DNA of 64,000 nt from Hirudinaria manillensis (taxonomy: Eukaryota; Annelida; Clitellata; Hirudinida; Hirudinidae), in assembly GCA_034509925.1 (NCBI GenBank), contig CM067527.1, positions 9,920,001-9,984,000 on the forward strand, written 5' to 3'. This document shows, piece after piece, positions 55,563 through 64,000 of this stretch. Position 1 is the first letter of the stretch. Each line of letters opens with the position of its first letter. Under the pieces are notes generated by a model. That model made no database searches. It saw nothing but the letters and a program-made list of their open reading frames with translations, and had not been told where the DNA came from. Made by a program: the position numbers and the translations under genes.

Positions 55563-57098
55563 ATGGCCATCGTTGGGGAAGAATTTAAACGATTTTGTCA
55601 AACAACGTCGATAAGAGGAGTTCCAAAAGTTTTAAAATCTCAAGGAATATTTTTGAAAATTGTTTGGATAATTTTTGTTTTCGCTTGCATTGCAACGTTC
55701 GCTTATTTTTTCATTCAATTTTTAGTTAAATATTATCAGTGGCCTGTGACCACGAGATTTGGTGAAAATGCCAAGGGGAAGATAGTTTTTCCAGACATTA
55801 CAATTTGCAGCGTCAACCATTTTGCTAACAATGCCGGAAAAGACATTATAAGAAAATACTTCCAGTCATTAAAATTCTACGAAAATGAGAATTTTGACAC
55901 GCAAACGAGAGACTGGTTTAGTTATTTAAATTCCATTTATGGATTGATAGCCTTGTTCCCCAAAAATGAACTTTTAGACAACGATTGTCCAAAGTTGCTG
56001 ACATTGTGTGAAATTTATTCGCAAAATTGGCAGTTTCAGAATACTTGTACGAACGAATTCGAATACTCCTGGAACCCCATGTACCACGACTGCTACACTA
56101 TCAGAACAAGTTTATTGAAAGAAACTTCTGAAAAGAGAGGAATGGTACTCATTCTAAATAACGGTCCTCCCTTTGATCAACACATTCCCTTCAGGGTGTC
56201 TCTTACATCATCTCAGTCAAATGGAGTTCTAATGGTTATCCACAGTCCCGGAACACTTCCAGATTTCAAGCGCGGGTTTACCGTCGGGACCGGGACAGAA
56301 AATGTCATAAAAATTGTTCAGACGAAAATTGAAAGACTTCATAGTCCACACAATCCAAATGACTGTACGTCACAAAGGTACCTATCGAATTCAACTGAGT
56401 ATAAATATTCAAGAGAAATTTGCATCGAGCATTGTATGCAGATTCAAATTTACAAGTCGTGTGGCTGTACTGTCGGTTATTATGACGTGCCCGACTTCCT
56501 AATCGATGTGGCCCTCTGTGGAAACTTGACGGATTTAAGTTTTTCAAAATTTAATAAAACATTGAAACAATTATCATGCAAAATTTCCTCAGAAGAAATA
56601 TCAGAACAATGTCAAAATGAATGCTTGCTTCCCTGCAGTGAAACACTGTACAAATATTTCGTGGCCTCGACACCTTGGCCACCAAAGTTCATTGAACTCG
56701 GATTCTTTGACACCTACATTAAAAGCTGCTTGGACGATCATCCTCATGTGAAGGAACGCTTTCGAGTTTATGAATGTTTAAAGGCTGGAGAAGAAAATTC
56801 CACGGTTGCAAACGAGACTTGTGACAAGTACCGGGCATCCGATTTGAAGGAAATTAAAAAATCTTTCGTGCAAGTCAAGCTCGTCATTGAAGATAATTTT
56901 CCATATACACTTGTGGATAAACCGTCCTTTGTCTGGGGAGATTTACTCGCCCTCATCGGAGGAATGTTAAGTCTTTGGCTCGGGATTTCAGTCATGACAT
57001 TTGTTGAAATTTTGGAACTTTTCTACTTCATTCTCATAAGGTATATCGATAAACTGAAAAATTGCATCTTTAAAGTGAAATTGCAAGTCAATAGCTGA
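55563..57098 (+). CDS. DEG/ENaC-family sodium channel subunit, copy 1 (intronless)
   Basis: Single exon, 511 aa from the ATG at 55563; an in-frame ATG at 55506 would add 19 residues, but copy 2 starts at the equivalent of 55563. Plasma-membrane trimeric Na+-selective channel family gated by acid, peptide or mechanical cues. Seen in order: cytoplasmic TTSIRGVPK, where the family gating motif is His-Gly and here is Arg-Gly; first membrane segment (about 31-54); post-M1 FPDITICS; a large cysteine-rich ectodomain with HSPGTLPDF, CIEHCMQ...CGC and NECLLPC; and second membrane segment with the GGMLSLWLGIS stretch including the GxS selectivity filter, then VEILELFYF. Several Asn-X-Ser/Thr sites. Intronless, unlike its neighbours, and tandem with copy 2. 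Confidence 0.92.
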   Translation: MAIVGEEFKRFCQTTSIRGVPKVLKSQGIFLKIVWIIFVFACIATFAYFFIQFLVKYYQWPVTTRFGENAKGKIVFPDITICSVNHFANNAGKDIIRKYFQSLKFYENENFDTQTRDWFSYLNSIYGLIALFPKNELLDNDCPKLLTLCEIYSQNWQFQNTCTNEFEYSWNPMYHDCYTIRTSLLKETSEKRGMVLILNNGPPFDQHIPFRVSLTSSQSNGVLMVIHSPGTLPDFKRGFTVGTGTENVIKIVQTKIERLHSPHNPNDCTSQRYLSNSTEYKYSREICIEHCMQIQIYKSCGCTVGYYDVPDFLIDVALCGNLTDLSFSKFNKTLKQLSCKISSEEISEQCQNECLLPCSETLYKYFVASTPWPPKFIELGFFDTYIKSCLDDHPHVKERFRVYECLKAGEENSTVANETCDKYRASDLKEIKKSFVQVKLVIEDNFPYTLVDKPSFVWGDLLALIGGMLSLWLGISVMTFVEILELFYFILIRYIDKLKNCIFKVKLQVNS

Positions 57099-57099
57099 G

Positions 57100-58617
57100 A
57101 GTCGCAACAATATTTTGGACATGTTTTAGAGATATCGTTGATTTTTTTCAGTTTTTGAAAAGTATAGAGAAGTGGTCCAGTATTGTGTGTCTTAATAATG
57201 TTATTATATTAATAATGTCTCTCATGCAAATGAACCATATCTTCGACTGAGTTGAAACTTGGTATGTAAAAAATTGATTAGAAATAATTTTAGTCTAACT
57301 CTCCAAGAATTGAAAAAAGGGCCAACAAAAACTGCTGCCGAACTTCCTGTTTTTACCTGCGTTAGAGTTACATGTATGTGAAGGCATGTTGGATTGGCCA
57401 GGACAAATTGTTCAAAAGACAAAAAAAATAGCCAGTTGAAGAATTTAACTCGGTATATTGTGAAACTGAGAAAATAGTGAATAACTTGATAATGGAACTA
57501 TTAAAGAACTGTAGAGACAAGTATATGTTCTTCAGCAAAACTTCTATGAACTAGCATGTTTTCCATCAAAAAACTCGATGAAAGCAAGCAAGAAGACAAG
57601 AAATAAAGCAATTTGTTATCGACCAAAATTTTAATCCTTGATAACTGATGATAAACCTCTTAAAACTAAGTTCAATGGCTTGGAAAAAATAATAATTCGT
57701 ATGCCCTTCGTATCTTCAATCAATAGATTGTTTGATCATTTTAAGTACGTATACTTAAAAGTAATAAAAATCTAATAAATGGTTGAAATGCATAAGCAAA
57801 CATCGTGCAATCAGTTGGAGCAAAAAGGGCACGTAAGATACGATCCTCCACAGTTCAACAATTGGAATTTCCATAGAATTAAAATAATTTCACAGAAAGA
57901 CAAACAAAAGACACAAATGCAGAATGAGAATAAACATCGAAAAAACACTTTTTTGTTCTTGTCTTCCATCAATTGACGATTTAAAGCACAAACGTTCTAA
58001 GGACGTGCAAAAGCTTTGTACATAAGTGTGTAAAATAAAATAAGATAAAATAAAATAAAATTAATTCTTGATTCATCCCGACGAAATACTAATGTCAAGG
58101 GTTGTAGCTTGGCAAAATGTGTTATCTAATGTCATTACTCTAATGTTTTTTTTATACGTATGGCTTAAATAAATATTGGCGCGCCCCCATTTCCGGGAAT
58201 TCTGTATAGAAGGAGCAGAATCGAATCTGTTAATGACAATGAACAGTAGCTGCATCGATATGCACTGTAGTGGGACCTCCATAACGACGATATAAATATC
58301 GATGTGAAGTCATTTTCTATCCACAACGTCCCCCAAATGACTCGAGTCAAACAAACTCGCATAATCCTCTTAACTTAAAACTAATGGTTCAATGGCTTTG
58401 TATTAACTCTTTCTTTCAACATCGTACATTTGAACCTGTTAAAAATAAAATAACAATAGTTAAACGATTCTAATAAAACAAATGCTTTAAAAAAGCCCGT
58501 TTCGCCTTTAATTAGAAACTATTTCGAATTGATCAGGAGTTTTTTTGAATGCAATTAATACTATAGCCACAATGGATGTTGTCACGCAGTCAAATAATCA
58601 ACTCCTAGCAACCGTGT
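57100..58617. other. Intergenic between the channel copies
   Basis: AT-rich; AATAAA at 57602-57607 may end copy 1. Small open frames (57779-57976; 58073-58362 minus) have no recognisable family. Confidence 0.45.
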
Positions 58618-58649
58618 AAATAAATGTAGTGCCTTTGTGATTTATAAAA
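58618..58649 (+). promoter_or_regulatory. Shared upstream block and TATA element of channel copy 2
   Basis: AAATAAATGTAGTGCCTTTGT (58618-58638) matches the block before copy 1. TTATAAAA at 58642-58649 follows and is a good TATA candidate about 100 bases before the ATG. Confidence 0.45.
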
Positions 58650-58751
58650 CACGTGAGTTTGAACCTCTCCTTTGCTTTCGATAGTTTAAGTTTCGCTTCT
58701 AAACCCGACAGACTTTTATCAGATCCGATTTAAGAACTTACAGGACGAGTC

Positions 58752-60287
58752 ATGGTCATCGTTACTGAAGAAGTGAAGCGCTTTTGCCAGACGACATCGA
58801 TACGAGGAGTTCCAAAGATTGCAAAATCTCAGGAAATATTTTTGAAAGTAGTTTGGACAATTTTTCTTCTCGCTTGCGCTGTTATGTTCGCATATTTTTT
58901 CATCGGTCTTTTTAACAAATATTACCAGTGGCCTGTGACAACAAGATACGGTGAAAATATTAAGGGACAAATTGTTTTTCCGGACATCACGATTTGTAGT
59001 TTCAATCGTTTTGCAAACAGTGTTGGGCAAGATTTGAGAAGTTTCTTTGAAACTCTGAGAACGGTTCAAAAAGAAAACAATAGCGAAGTTTACAACATGT
59101 TTTTTAAATATTTAAATAGCACGTCAGGTTTGATACTCTCGCTTTCCAAAGAAGAACTAGAAGACAATGATTGCCCAAATTTGATCGCAGACTGCCGCAT
59201 TTATTCTCAAGATTGGGAATTTAAAACATTTTGTACAAACAGTTTCAAATATTCTTGGAACGCCTTTTACCACGGATGTTACACATTTAGAAGTTCAGAA
59301 TTAGCCAAGCAAGACATCTCGATAAAAGGAATGACCCTTGTTTTAAATAATGGTGTGCCATTTACCGAATTCGTACCTTACGTTATGACTCTTACATCGT
59401 CCCAGTCAAATGGAGTTAGAATGATGATCCACAGCCCGGGAACTCCTCCCGATTTCAAGCGAGGTCTTAACGTCGGCAGTGGAACAGAAAATGTCATCAA
59501 AATCCTTCAGACGAAGATCGGTAGGCTTCACACTCCGCACAATCCAAGCGACTGCACTTCACAAATTTACATGGAAAATTCGACCACGGAGAAATATTCG
59601 AGAAACATTTGCATCGATTATTGCGTTCAGAATGACATCTTCGAAGCGTGTGAATGTGTAGCCGACTGGTTTGCTATACCGGAATCTCTAAACAACATTT
59701 CCGTTTGCGGGAATTTATCGGGGGTAGACGCTGAAAAGCTAGAAGACGAAATTATCAAACTTCAATGCGGAGAAGTTCATTCTCTCGATCTTGATTTATG
59801 CGAAGATGAGTGCTTACTCCCGTGCGATGAAACAAATTATGATTACTTTGTTACAACTTCTCCGTGGCCCCCAAAATTCATCGAACTCGGACTTTTCGAA
59901 ACTTTCATCGAACAGTGTTTTGATGATCATCCTGAGATAAAGGAACGCTTTCGAGTTTATGAATGCTTGAAATCTGAATTTCTAAATTCTACGATCGAAA
60001 ACGTAACTTGTGGCCAATACCAAGCATCCGAAATGGAGGAATTCGAAAAATCCTTCTTAGTCGTAAAACTCGTCATTGAAGAGGATTTTCCATATTTGCT
60101 TGTGGATAAACCTTCCTATGCCTGGGAAGATTTGCTCGGCCTCATCGGAGGAATGTTAAGTCTTTGGCTCGGGATTTCAGTCATGACATTCGTTGAAATT
60201 TTGGAACTTTTTTACTTCATTCTCACAAGATATTTTGATAAACTGAAAACACGCATCTTTAGAGTGAAGCCTCGAGTAATTACTTGA
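58752..60287 (+). CDS. DEG/ENaC-family sodium channel subunit, copy 2 (intronless)
   Basis: Single exon, 511 aa, the same length as copy 1 and clearly similar along its whole length, including both membrane segments and the cysteine framework. Arg18-Gly19 replaces the family His-Gly; first membrane segment 31-54; FPDITICS 76-83; HSPGTPPDF; CIDYCVQ...CECV; DECLLPCDE; second membrane segment 461-492 with Gly474-Ile-Ser476 as the GxS filter. The N-terminal 30 residues, the post-M1 region and the second membrane segment are the best conserved between copies; the central finger region diverges most. As channels in this family are trimers, the two products may co-assemble. The ATG follows a TATA element and lies at the family's usual distance from the first membrane segment. 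Confidence 0.93.
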   Translation: MVIVTEEVKRFCQTTSIRGVPKIAKSQEIFLKVVWTIFLLACAVMFAYFFIGLFNKYYQWPVTTRYGENIKGQIVFPDITICSFNRFANSVGQDLRSFFETLRTVQKENNSEVYNMFFKYLNSTSGLILSLSKEELEDNDCPNLIADCRIYSQDWEFKTFCTNSFKYSWNAFYHGCYTFRSSELAKQDISIKGMTLVLNNGVPFTEFVPYVMTLTSSQSNGVRMMIHSPGTPPDFKRGLNVGSGTENVIKILQTKIGRLHTPHNPSDCTSQIYMENSTTEKYSRNICIDYCVQNDIFEACECVADWFAIPESLNNISVCGNLSGVDAEKLEDEIIKLQCGEVHSLDLDLCEDECLLPCDETNYDYFVTTSPWPPKFIELGLFETFIEQCFDDHPEIKERFRVYECLKSEFLNSTIENVTCGQYQASEMEEFEKSFLVVKLVIEEDFPYLLVDKPSYAWEDLLGLIGGMLSLWLGISVMTFVEILELFYFILTRYFDKLKTRIFRVKPRVIT

Positions 60288-61538
60288 GACAGCTTTTTTT
60301 TTAAATATTCAAATGATTCGAATTTTCCTTGTTCTCTTGCTACTTTGCTTGATCATCCACTTGCTCTACAGGGTGTCCTAGAGGTTTTGTGTTTCGTGGA
60401 ATAGAGTTTAAATGAATTGATAAAAGTGAACTTGAAGTATTATTTTAAATTTTTACCATTTCTTCCACAAATATTGAAAACGATATCTGGAAGCCTAAAT
60501 GCAGGTCCAAATGCAATTGAAAATATTCGTAAGAGTGTTCTGAATAATCTATTCGTTCTATTTAATAACTTTTATATTCATCTTTCATCACCTCTATTTC
60601 TCTCATCCTAGATTTCTATATTGCGATGGAATTTTCATTTACTATTGCTTACTGCAATTTTAGTGGATGAATGTTTTAGATATTTTTTAGAGATTACTTT
60701 ATTTTGAATTTGTCGATATTCTTCATCTATTGTCTTAAACGCTCTAATTGTGACGAAGTTTCTTCCATTGCTTCGCAACCTGGTCGCAAGTTGCAAGAAA
60801 TCAACTTCATTTCTTGAGTTAAATGAGATTTTATGATGTAAACTGAGAAACCAGAAAAAAATCAATTTTTGTTCGATCGAACGAACGAATCGAACTTTTT
60901 CAACTCCACCATCGTCGTTTATTTTCACGAGTGAAGCCGATTGGGACTTCGAACAAATCGAGAAGTATTTGCTTATTTTTTCTCAAATAAAGGTAAGGAA
61001 TTTCTTATCTCAGAGGCTCAAAGTATTTATTTAAGTTCATATGACAAATGACATCGTCATCAATATAACGATGTGTCCAAATCCATTGCACTTTCCTTAA
61101 CGAAACCCAGGAAAAGGTTCTTGTAAAATGTTATTTTTAAAGATTAAATCATCGACGAACTTTTAAGCGATTCCACAGAACTGATTTTTAATATTTCGGG
61201 GACATATTTTTGTGTGTATATTCCCATACTTACATACATATTATTATGTACATAAAATTTTAATTGTGTTTTTACATTAAAAATTGGTTAAACTAAACAA
61301 ATGCATTTAGGCAGCATCATTGCCGATAGTGTGCTAGCATTATCATTTTATATTTTGACTATGTTTTTTAAATAATTTTGAAATAACATAAATAAATTTA
61401 TTATGATTATAAATTATAAATTATAATATATATTATAATATATAAATTATAAATGATAAATTATTTATTTATTAAATAAAATAAATTATTTTATTTAAAT
61501 TATGTTTCCAGTAAGAAAGCGCTCCAGCTCCCTGCAAA
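60288..61538. other. Intergenic after channel copy 2
   Basis: AT-rich. An open minus-strand frame at 60635-60928 and a plus-strand frame at 60417-60611 match nothing I recognise. AATAAA at 60986-60991 is a possible poly(A) signal. TA-rich short repeats lie at 61400-61500. Confidence 0.45.
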
Positions 61539-62375
61539 ATGCTTGCATTCATCATCCCGATATCAATTCACTTGTCACGGGCTGATTTGAGTGAAACTAA
61601 CTTCTCTGCCGAAACCTTGGTTATGATGGACCCCCATCAAATAATTCCCTGCAGAGCGGGCTATGCCCTGCTTTCCTGTGGTATCGATGACATCGGATTC
61701 TATGACGTGAATGATCAAAACTCTTCATACACAAATTCAAGCAATGAAACGGGTCACGGAAAAGCCAAATACGCCCATCCTTTTAACAAAACTTCATGTG
61801 CCTGCGTCGATCTAATGATGAATAAATGGCTGAAGAAAAAACTTTTTGAATCCAAAGCTTTGTGGAGCAAGTTTCGGCCGTCAAGGTGTATTGCCTGGTG
61901 CTACAAAACCACGGTCACGACAAATTTATACTCTTCAGCTACCAGTGAAAGACTTTTCAGAACCATGAAGGCCGTTTGTCCCTCTGAGAGAAAAGCCACA
62001 GGTTGTCACATGCAGTTTGGAGTGGATCACCGAGGATCAGTCCTCATTGAAATTGGAAGGTTTTATTATCCTATTTACGACGGAAAATCATGCTTTTGCC
62101 AGGACACTATTGGCAGCAAATGCATAGCCTCGTGTGCAGCCGGCATTGAAGGTTACGAAATAAAAACCACCAAAGGAATTGGTGATGTCGTCCATGTCCT
62201 TTGTCCAGATGGATCCGTTGTGCTCGGATGTGGAGTGAAACCCGAGTTTATTTCTGATGACGGGCGCTACGAAAGATTCCCCACTTCCTTCGTGTCTGGT
62301 CTCAGATCTTGTTCTTGTCACAGTCGTTACAACGGAGCAACATGTTTTGCAGTCTGCGCCAAACGTATAAAGTAG
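61539..62375 (+). CDS. Secreted triple-repeat cysteine-rich protein, PCSK9 C-terminal-domain-like
   Basis: Intronless, 278 aa. A short hydrophobic start (about residues 1-15) looks like a signal peptide. The rest contains exactly 18 cysteines in three repeats of six, each spaced C-x8-C, C-x-C, C-x3-C: 38/47/87/89/117/121, 147/156/185/187/195/199 and 222/231/258/260/269/273. Each repeat opens with a CPxGxxxxGC-type strand. The C-terminal Cys/His-rich domain of the proprotein convertase PCSK9 is also three modules with three disulfides each and opens with C-x8-C, so a related fold is likely, but the later cysteine pattern differs and no subtilase domain is present. Repeat 1 has an Asn-rich insert with N-glycosylation sites. 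An AG at 61511 could be a splice acceptor from an upstream non-coding or coding exon. Function unknown; a secreted ligand or matrix protein is possible. Confidence 0.75.
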   Translation: MLAFIIPISIHLSRADLSETNFSAETLVMMDPHQIIPCRAGYALLSCGIDDIGFYDVNDQNSSYTNSSNETGHGKAKYAHPFNKTSCACVDLMMNKWLKKKLFESKALWSKFRPSRCIAWCYKTTVTTNLYSSATSERLFRTMKAVCPSERKATGCHMQFGVDHRGSVLIEIGRFYYPIYDGKSCFCQDTIGSKCIASCAAGIEGYEIKTTKGIGDVVHVLCPDGSVVLGCGVKPEFISDDGRYERFPTSFVSGLRSCSCHSRYNGATCFAVCAKRIK

Positions 62376-64000
62376 CTTTGTTTTTTGTTTCAATTGACAA
62401 CTGGCATCATTCGAAATGAATGTATTTAATTCTTCTATTAAAAAATTTTGGAAAAATCTTTCAGAATTGTGATTTATCCATGTTTTGCAAATACCAGTGT
62501 TTCCTAAACTTTTTGAGCTAAAGGTAAAATATTACAATCTTTCTTGGCCTTACAATATCAACATCATAGAATCATTTTGAGCTAACCTATCAGTAAGATA
62601 TCTGAAAATGCACTGCTGACTGAAAATTGTCATGTTGAAAACATTTGGTATTTTCTTTTAGAAGTTTAGAAGGTATTTATCTATTTGGGTTAAATTTGAT
62701 GAACAGGTAGTTGCAATTGATGTCCTTCAATGCTTTTTCTTGCTTCACCATAGTTCAAGCTTTGCAAAGTGTCAATGCATCTTAAAAGTCTTTTATTAAA
62801 TTAAAACAACTTGGATATTTCTGTATAAAGTATAATCTAATTTATTTCTTCACAATGTATAATTTAAATTGTAACAAAAGAACTTTATGTAATAAACTGC
62901 AAGAAAAATACTTTGTTAACGAATTGAATCTTTTTTCCAATGGCACAACAAGGCTCTTAGAAGAGCTATACTGTTTGTTGCCTCGTCCACGTTTACTTTA
63001 TCTGATTTTGAAATATCATCGACACTTAAAACATGCCAACAACCGTGTACATGTAGTAGATGGAGATTTAAAAATTAAACTTAATGGGTTGTAAACAGTT
63101 ATTAAATAGAACTCTTGATTAATAATCATTTGATGAAACCAGTTGCAAATCTTTGGCCGGAAAATGGGACTGTGTCATGAACTATCATGAGATAGAAACT
63201 CTATAATATTAATGTGAAATTCATGACAAAAGATTTTCTAAGATAGCCATGTCAAATAATACATACGAATTTGTAAATAAAATATTCTCAAAAATTAGTT
63301 TTTGTAATTTAATTCAATTATTTATTGCTATTAACGAAATTATTAAATTATCAAATCCTAGCAGTAATTAAGCAACAGAACTTAATTTAGCATTTCTTAA
63401 AATGAATTCTGCCAGAATAAGAATTTCACATTTTCAGTTCAAACATTCGTCCATCGTTTTTCAAGCACGAATGAATTCACAGGTGGAAGCACTGTTGCAT
63501 CAGGTAGAAACTTGGATTGTTTAGTCTCGGTCGCCATGGGATCTGAGCTGTCCACGTCTTTGCAAAGTCTTTATAATAAATCAATTCTCATGAAAGCAAT
63601 TTGAGGCTAATATCAAAGCAATTTAGGCAATTTAAGTAATATCTGTTAATTCAGTTTATGTTTGTAATTAAACTTTAATTTGCAATTATTAGCTATTAAT
63701 TGTTGGTTATTGTTTGTGGTTTGTAATATCGACGATAATGTTCTGAATGATTGACAAACTTAAAACCTTTAAGACTTTAGGTGGTTCCATTCAACAAAGT
63801 GGAAATTTGGAAATTGCTACCGATTTTCTTAATATTTAGTTAATTTTCAAATCATTCGACACACTAAACTTCTCGAAAAAGAGAGTGAAAGACATTTCAA
63901 GTACTGGAAAATTCATGGAGGCCAAAAGTAAGGACTGAAATTTCTGAGTAGGAATTATGGTTTTATGGTTAATTTAACTGATTAAATCGATTTCTAGTTT
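62376..64000. other. Right-hand flank, no confident gene
   Basis: ATTAAA near 62436 may end the preceding message. A plus-strand 79-codon frame at 62855-63094 has no recognisable family. A short minus-strand frame at 63439-63537 is listed separately. Confidence 0.4.
63439..63537 (-). CDS. Possible small ORF or first coding exon (32 codons)
   Basis: The minus strand has ATGGCG in a favourable start context, then 32 codons starting MATETKQSKFLPDA and ending RWTNV before TGA. A GTTTGA donor-like site overlaps the last codon, so this could be a first exon rather than a complete peptide. I found no continuation. No family recognised. Confidence 0.2.
   Translation of the reverse strand: MATETKQSKFLPDATVLPPVNSFVLEKRWTNV

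Noticed and set aside
60635-60928. 97-codon minus-strand frame after channel copy 2
   Set aside because: Weak impression of a retroelement tail, but no motif firm enough to support it.

Overview
The window is nuclear DNA from a non-vertebrate metazoan. Genes are split by spliceosomal introns, the background is AT-rich (my estimate is roughly one third G+C), and triplet microsatellites are abundant. The gene set is animal: class II DYRK kinase, MTMR14/Jumpy phosphatase, two-domain phosphoethanolamine methyltransferase, DEG/ENaC channels and stefins. I cannot fix the phylum from the sequence. Gene models below were built by hand from splice signals and reading-frame closure; each multi-exon model closes to a whole number of codons ending in a stop.

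Layout. 1-9.5 kb: gene-poor, packed with pentanucleotide, trinucleotide and longer tandem repeats, with one perfect palindromic X-box (RFX-type) motif. 9.5-17.1 kb (-): DYRK2-type kinase, 5 coding exons, 561 aa. 18.8-29.1 kb (-): MTMR14-like phosphoinositide phosphatase, 15 coding exons, 580 aa. 29.9-30.3 kb (+): 3' end of a dead non-LTR retrotransposon. 30.6-34.3 kb (+): ALAD (porphobilinogen synthase), 9 exons, 345 aa, TATA promoter, with a MITE-like inverted-repeat element in intron 2. 36.1-41.5 kb (-): two-domain phosphoethanolamine N-methyltransferase, 12 exons, 502 aa. 43.3-43.5 kb: a histone H2B pseudogene fragment abutting a tRNA-like element. 44.8-46.4 kb (-): tail-anchored cytochrome b5, 6 exons, 132 aa. 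47.2-50.1 kb (+): two tandem stefin (type 1 cystatin) genes of 3 exons each. 51.9-54.5 kb (-): a type II membrane glycosyltransferase-like protein, 4 exons, 544 aa. 55.5-60.3 kb (+): two tandem intronless DEG/ENaC channels of equal length (511 aa). 61.5-62.4 kb (+): an intronless secreted protein made of three six-cysteine repeats resembling the C-terminal domain of PCSK9. The rest of 60-64 kb shows little.

Most neighbours have unrelated housekeeping roles (haem synthesis, electron transfer, phosphocholine synthesis, phosphoinositide turnover, kinase signalling), so no operon-like system is evident. The points most worth a second look are: three GC-AG introns in three genes, one of which (141 nt) is open in frame and could be retained; the triple-repeat 18-cysteine protein beside the channel pair; both channels carrying Arg-Gly where the family gating motif is His-Gly; a shared block upstream of both channels; the H2B pseudogene; and the uncharacterised glycosyltransferase-like family.
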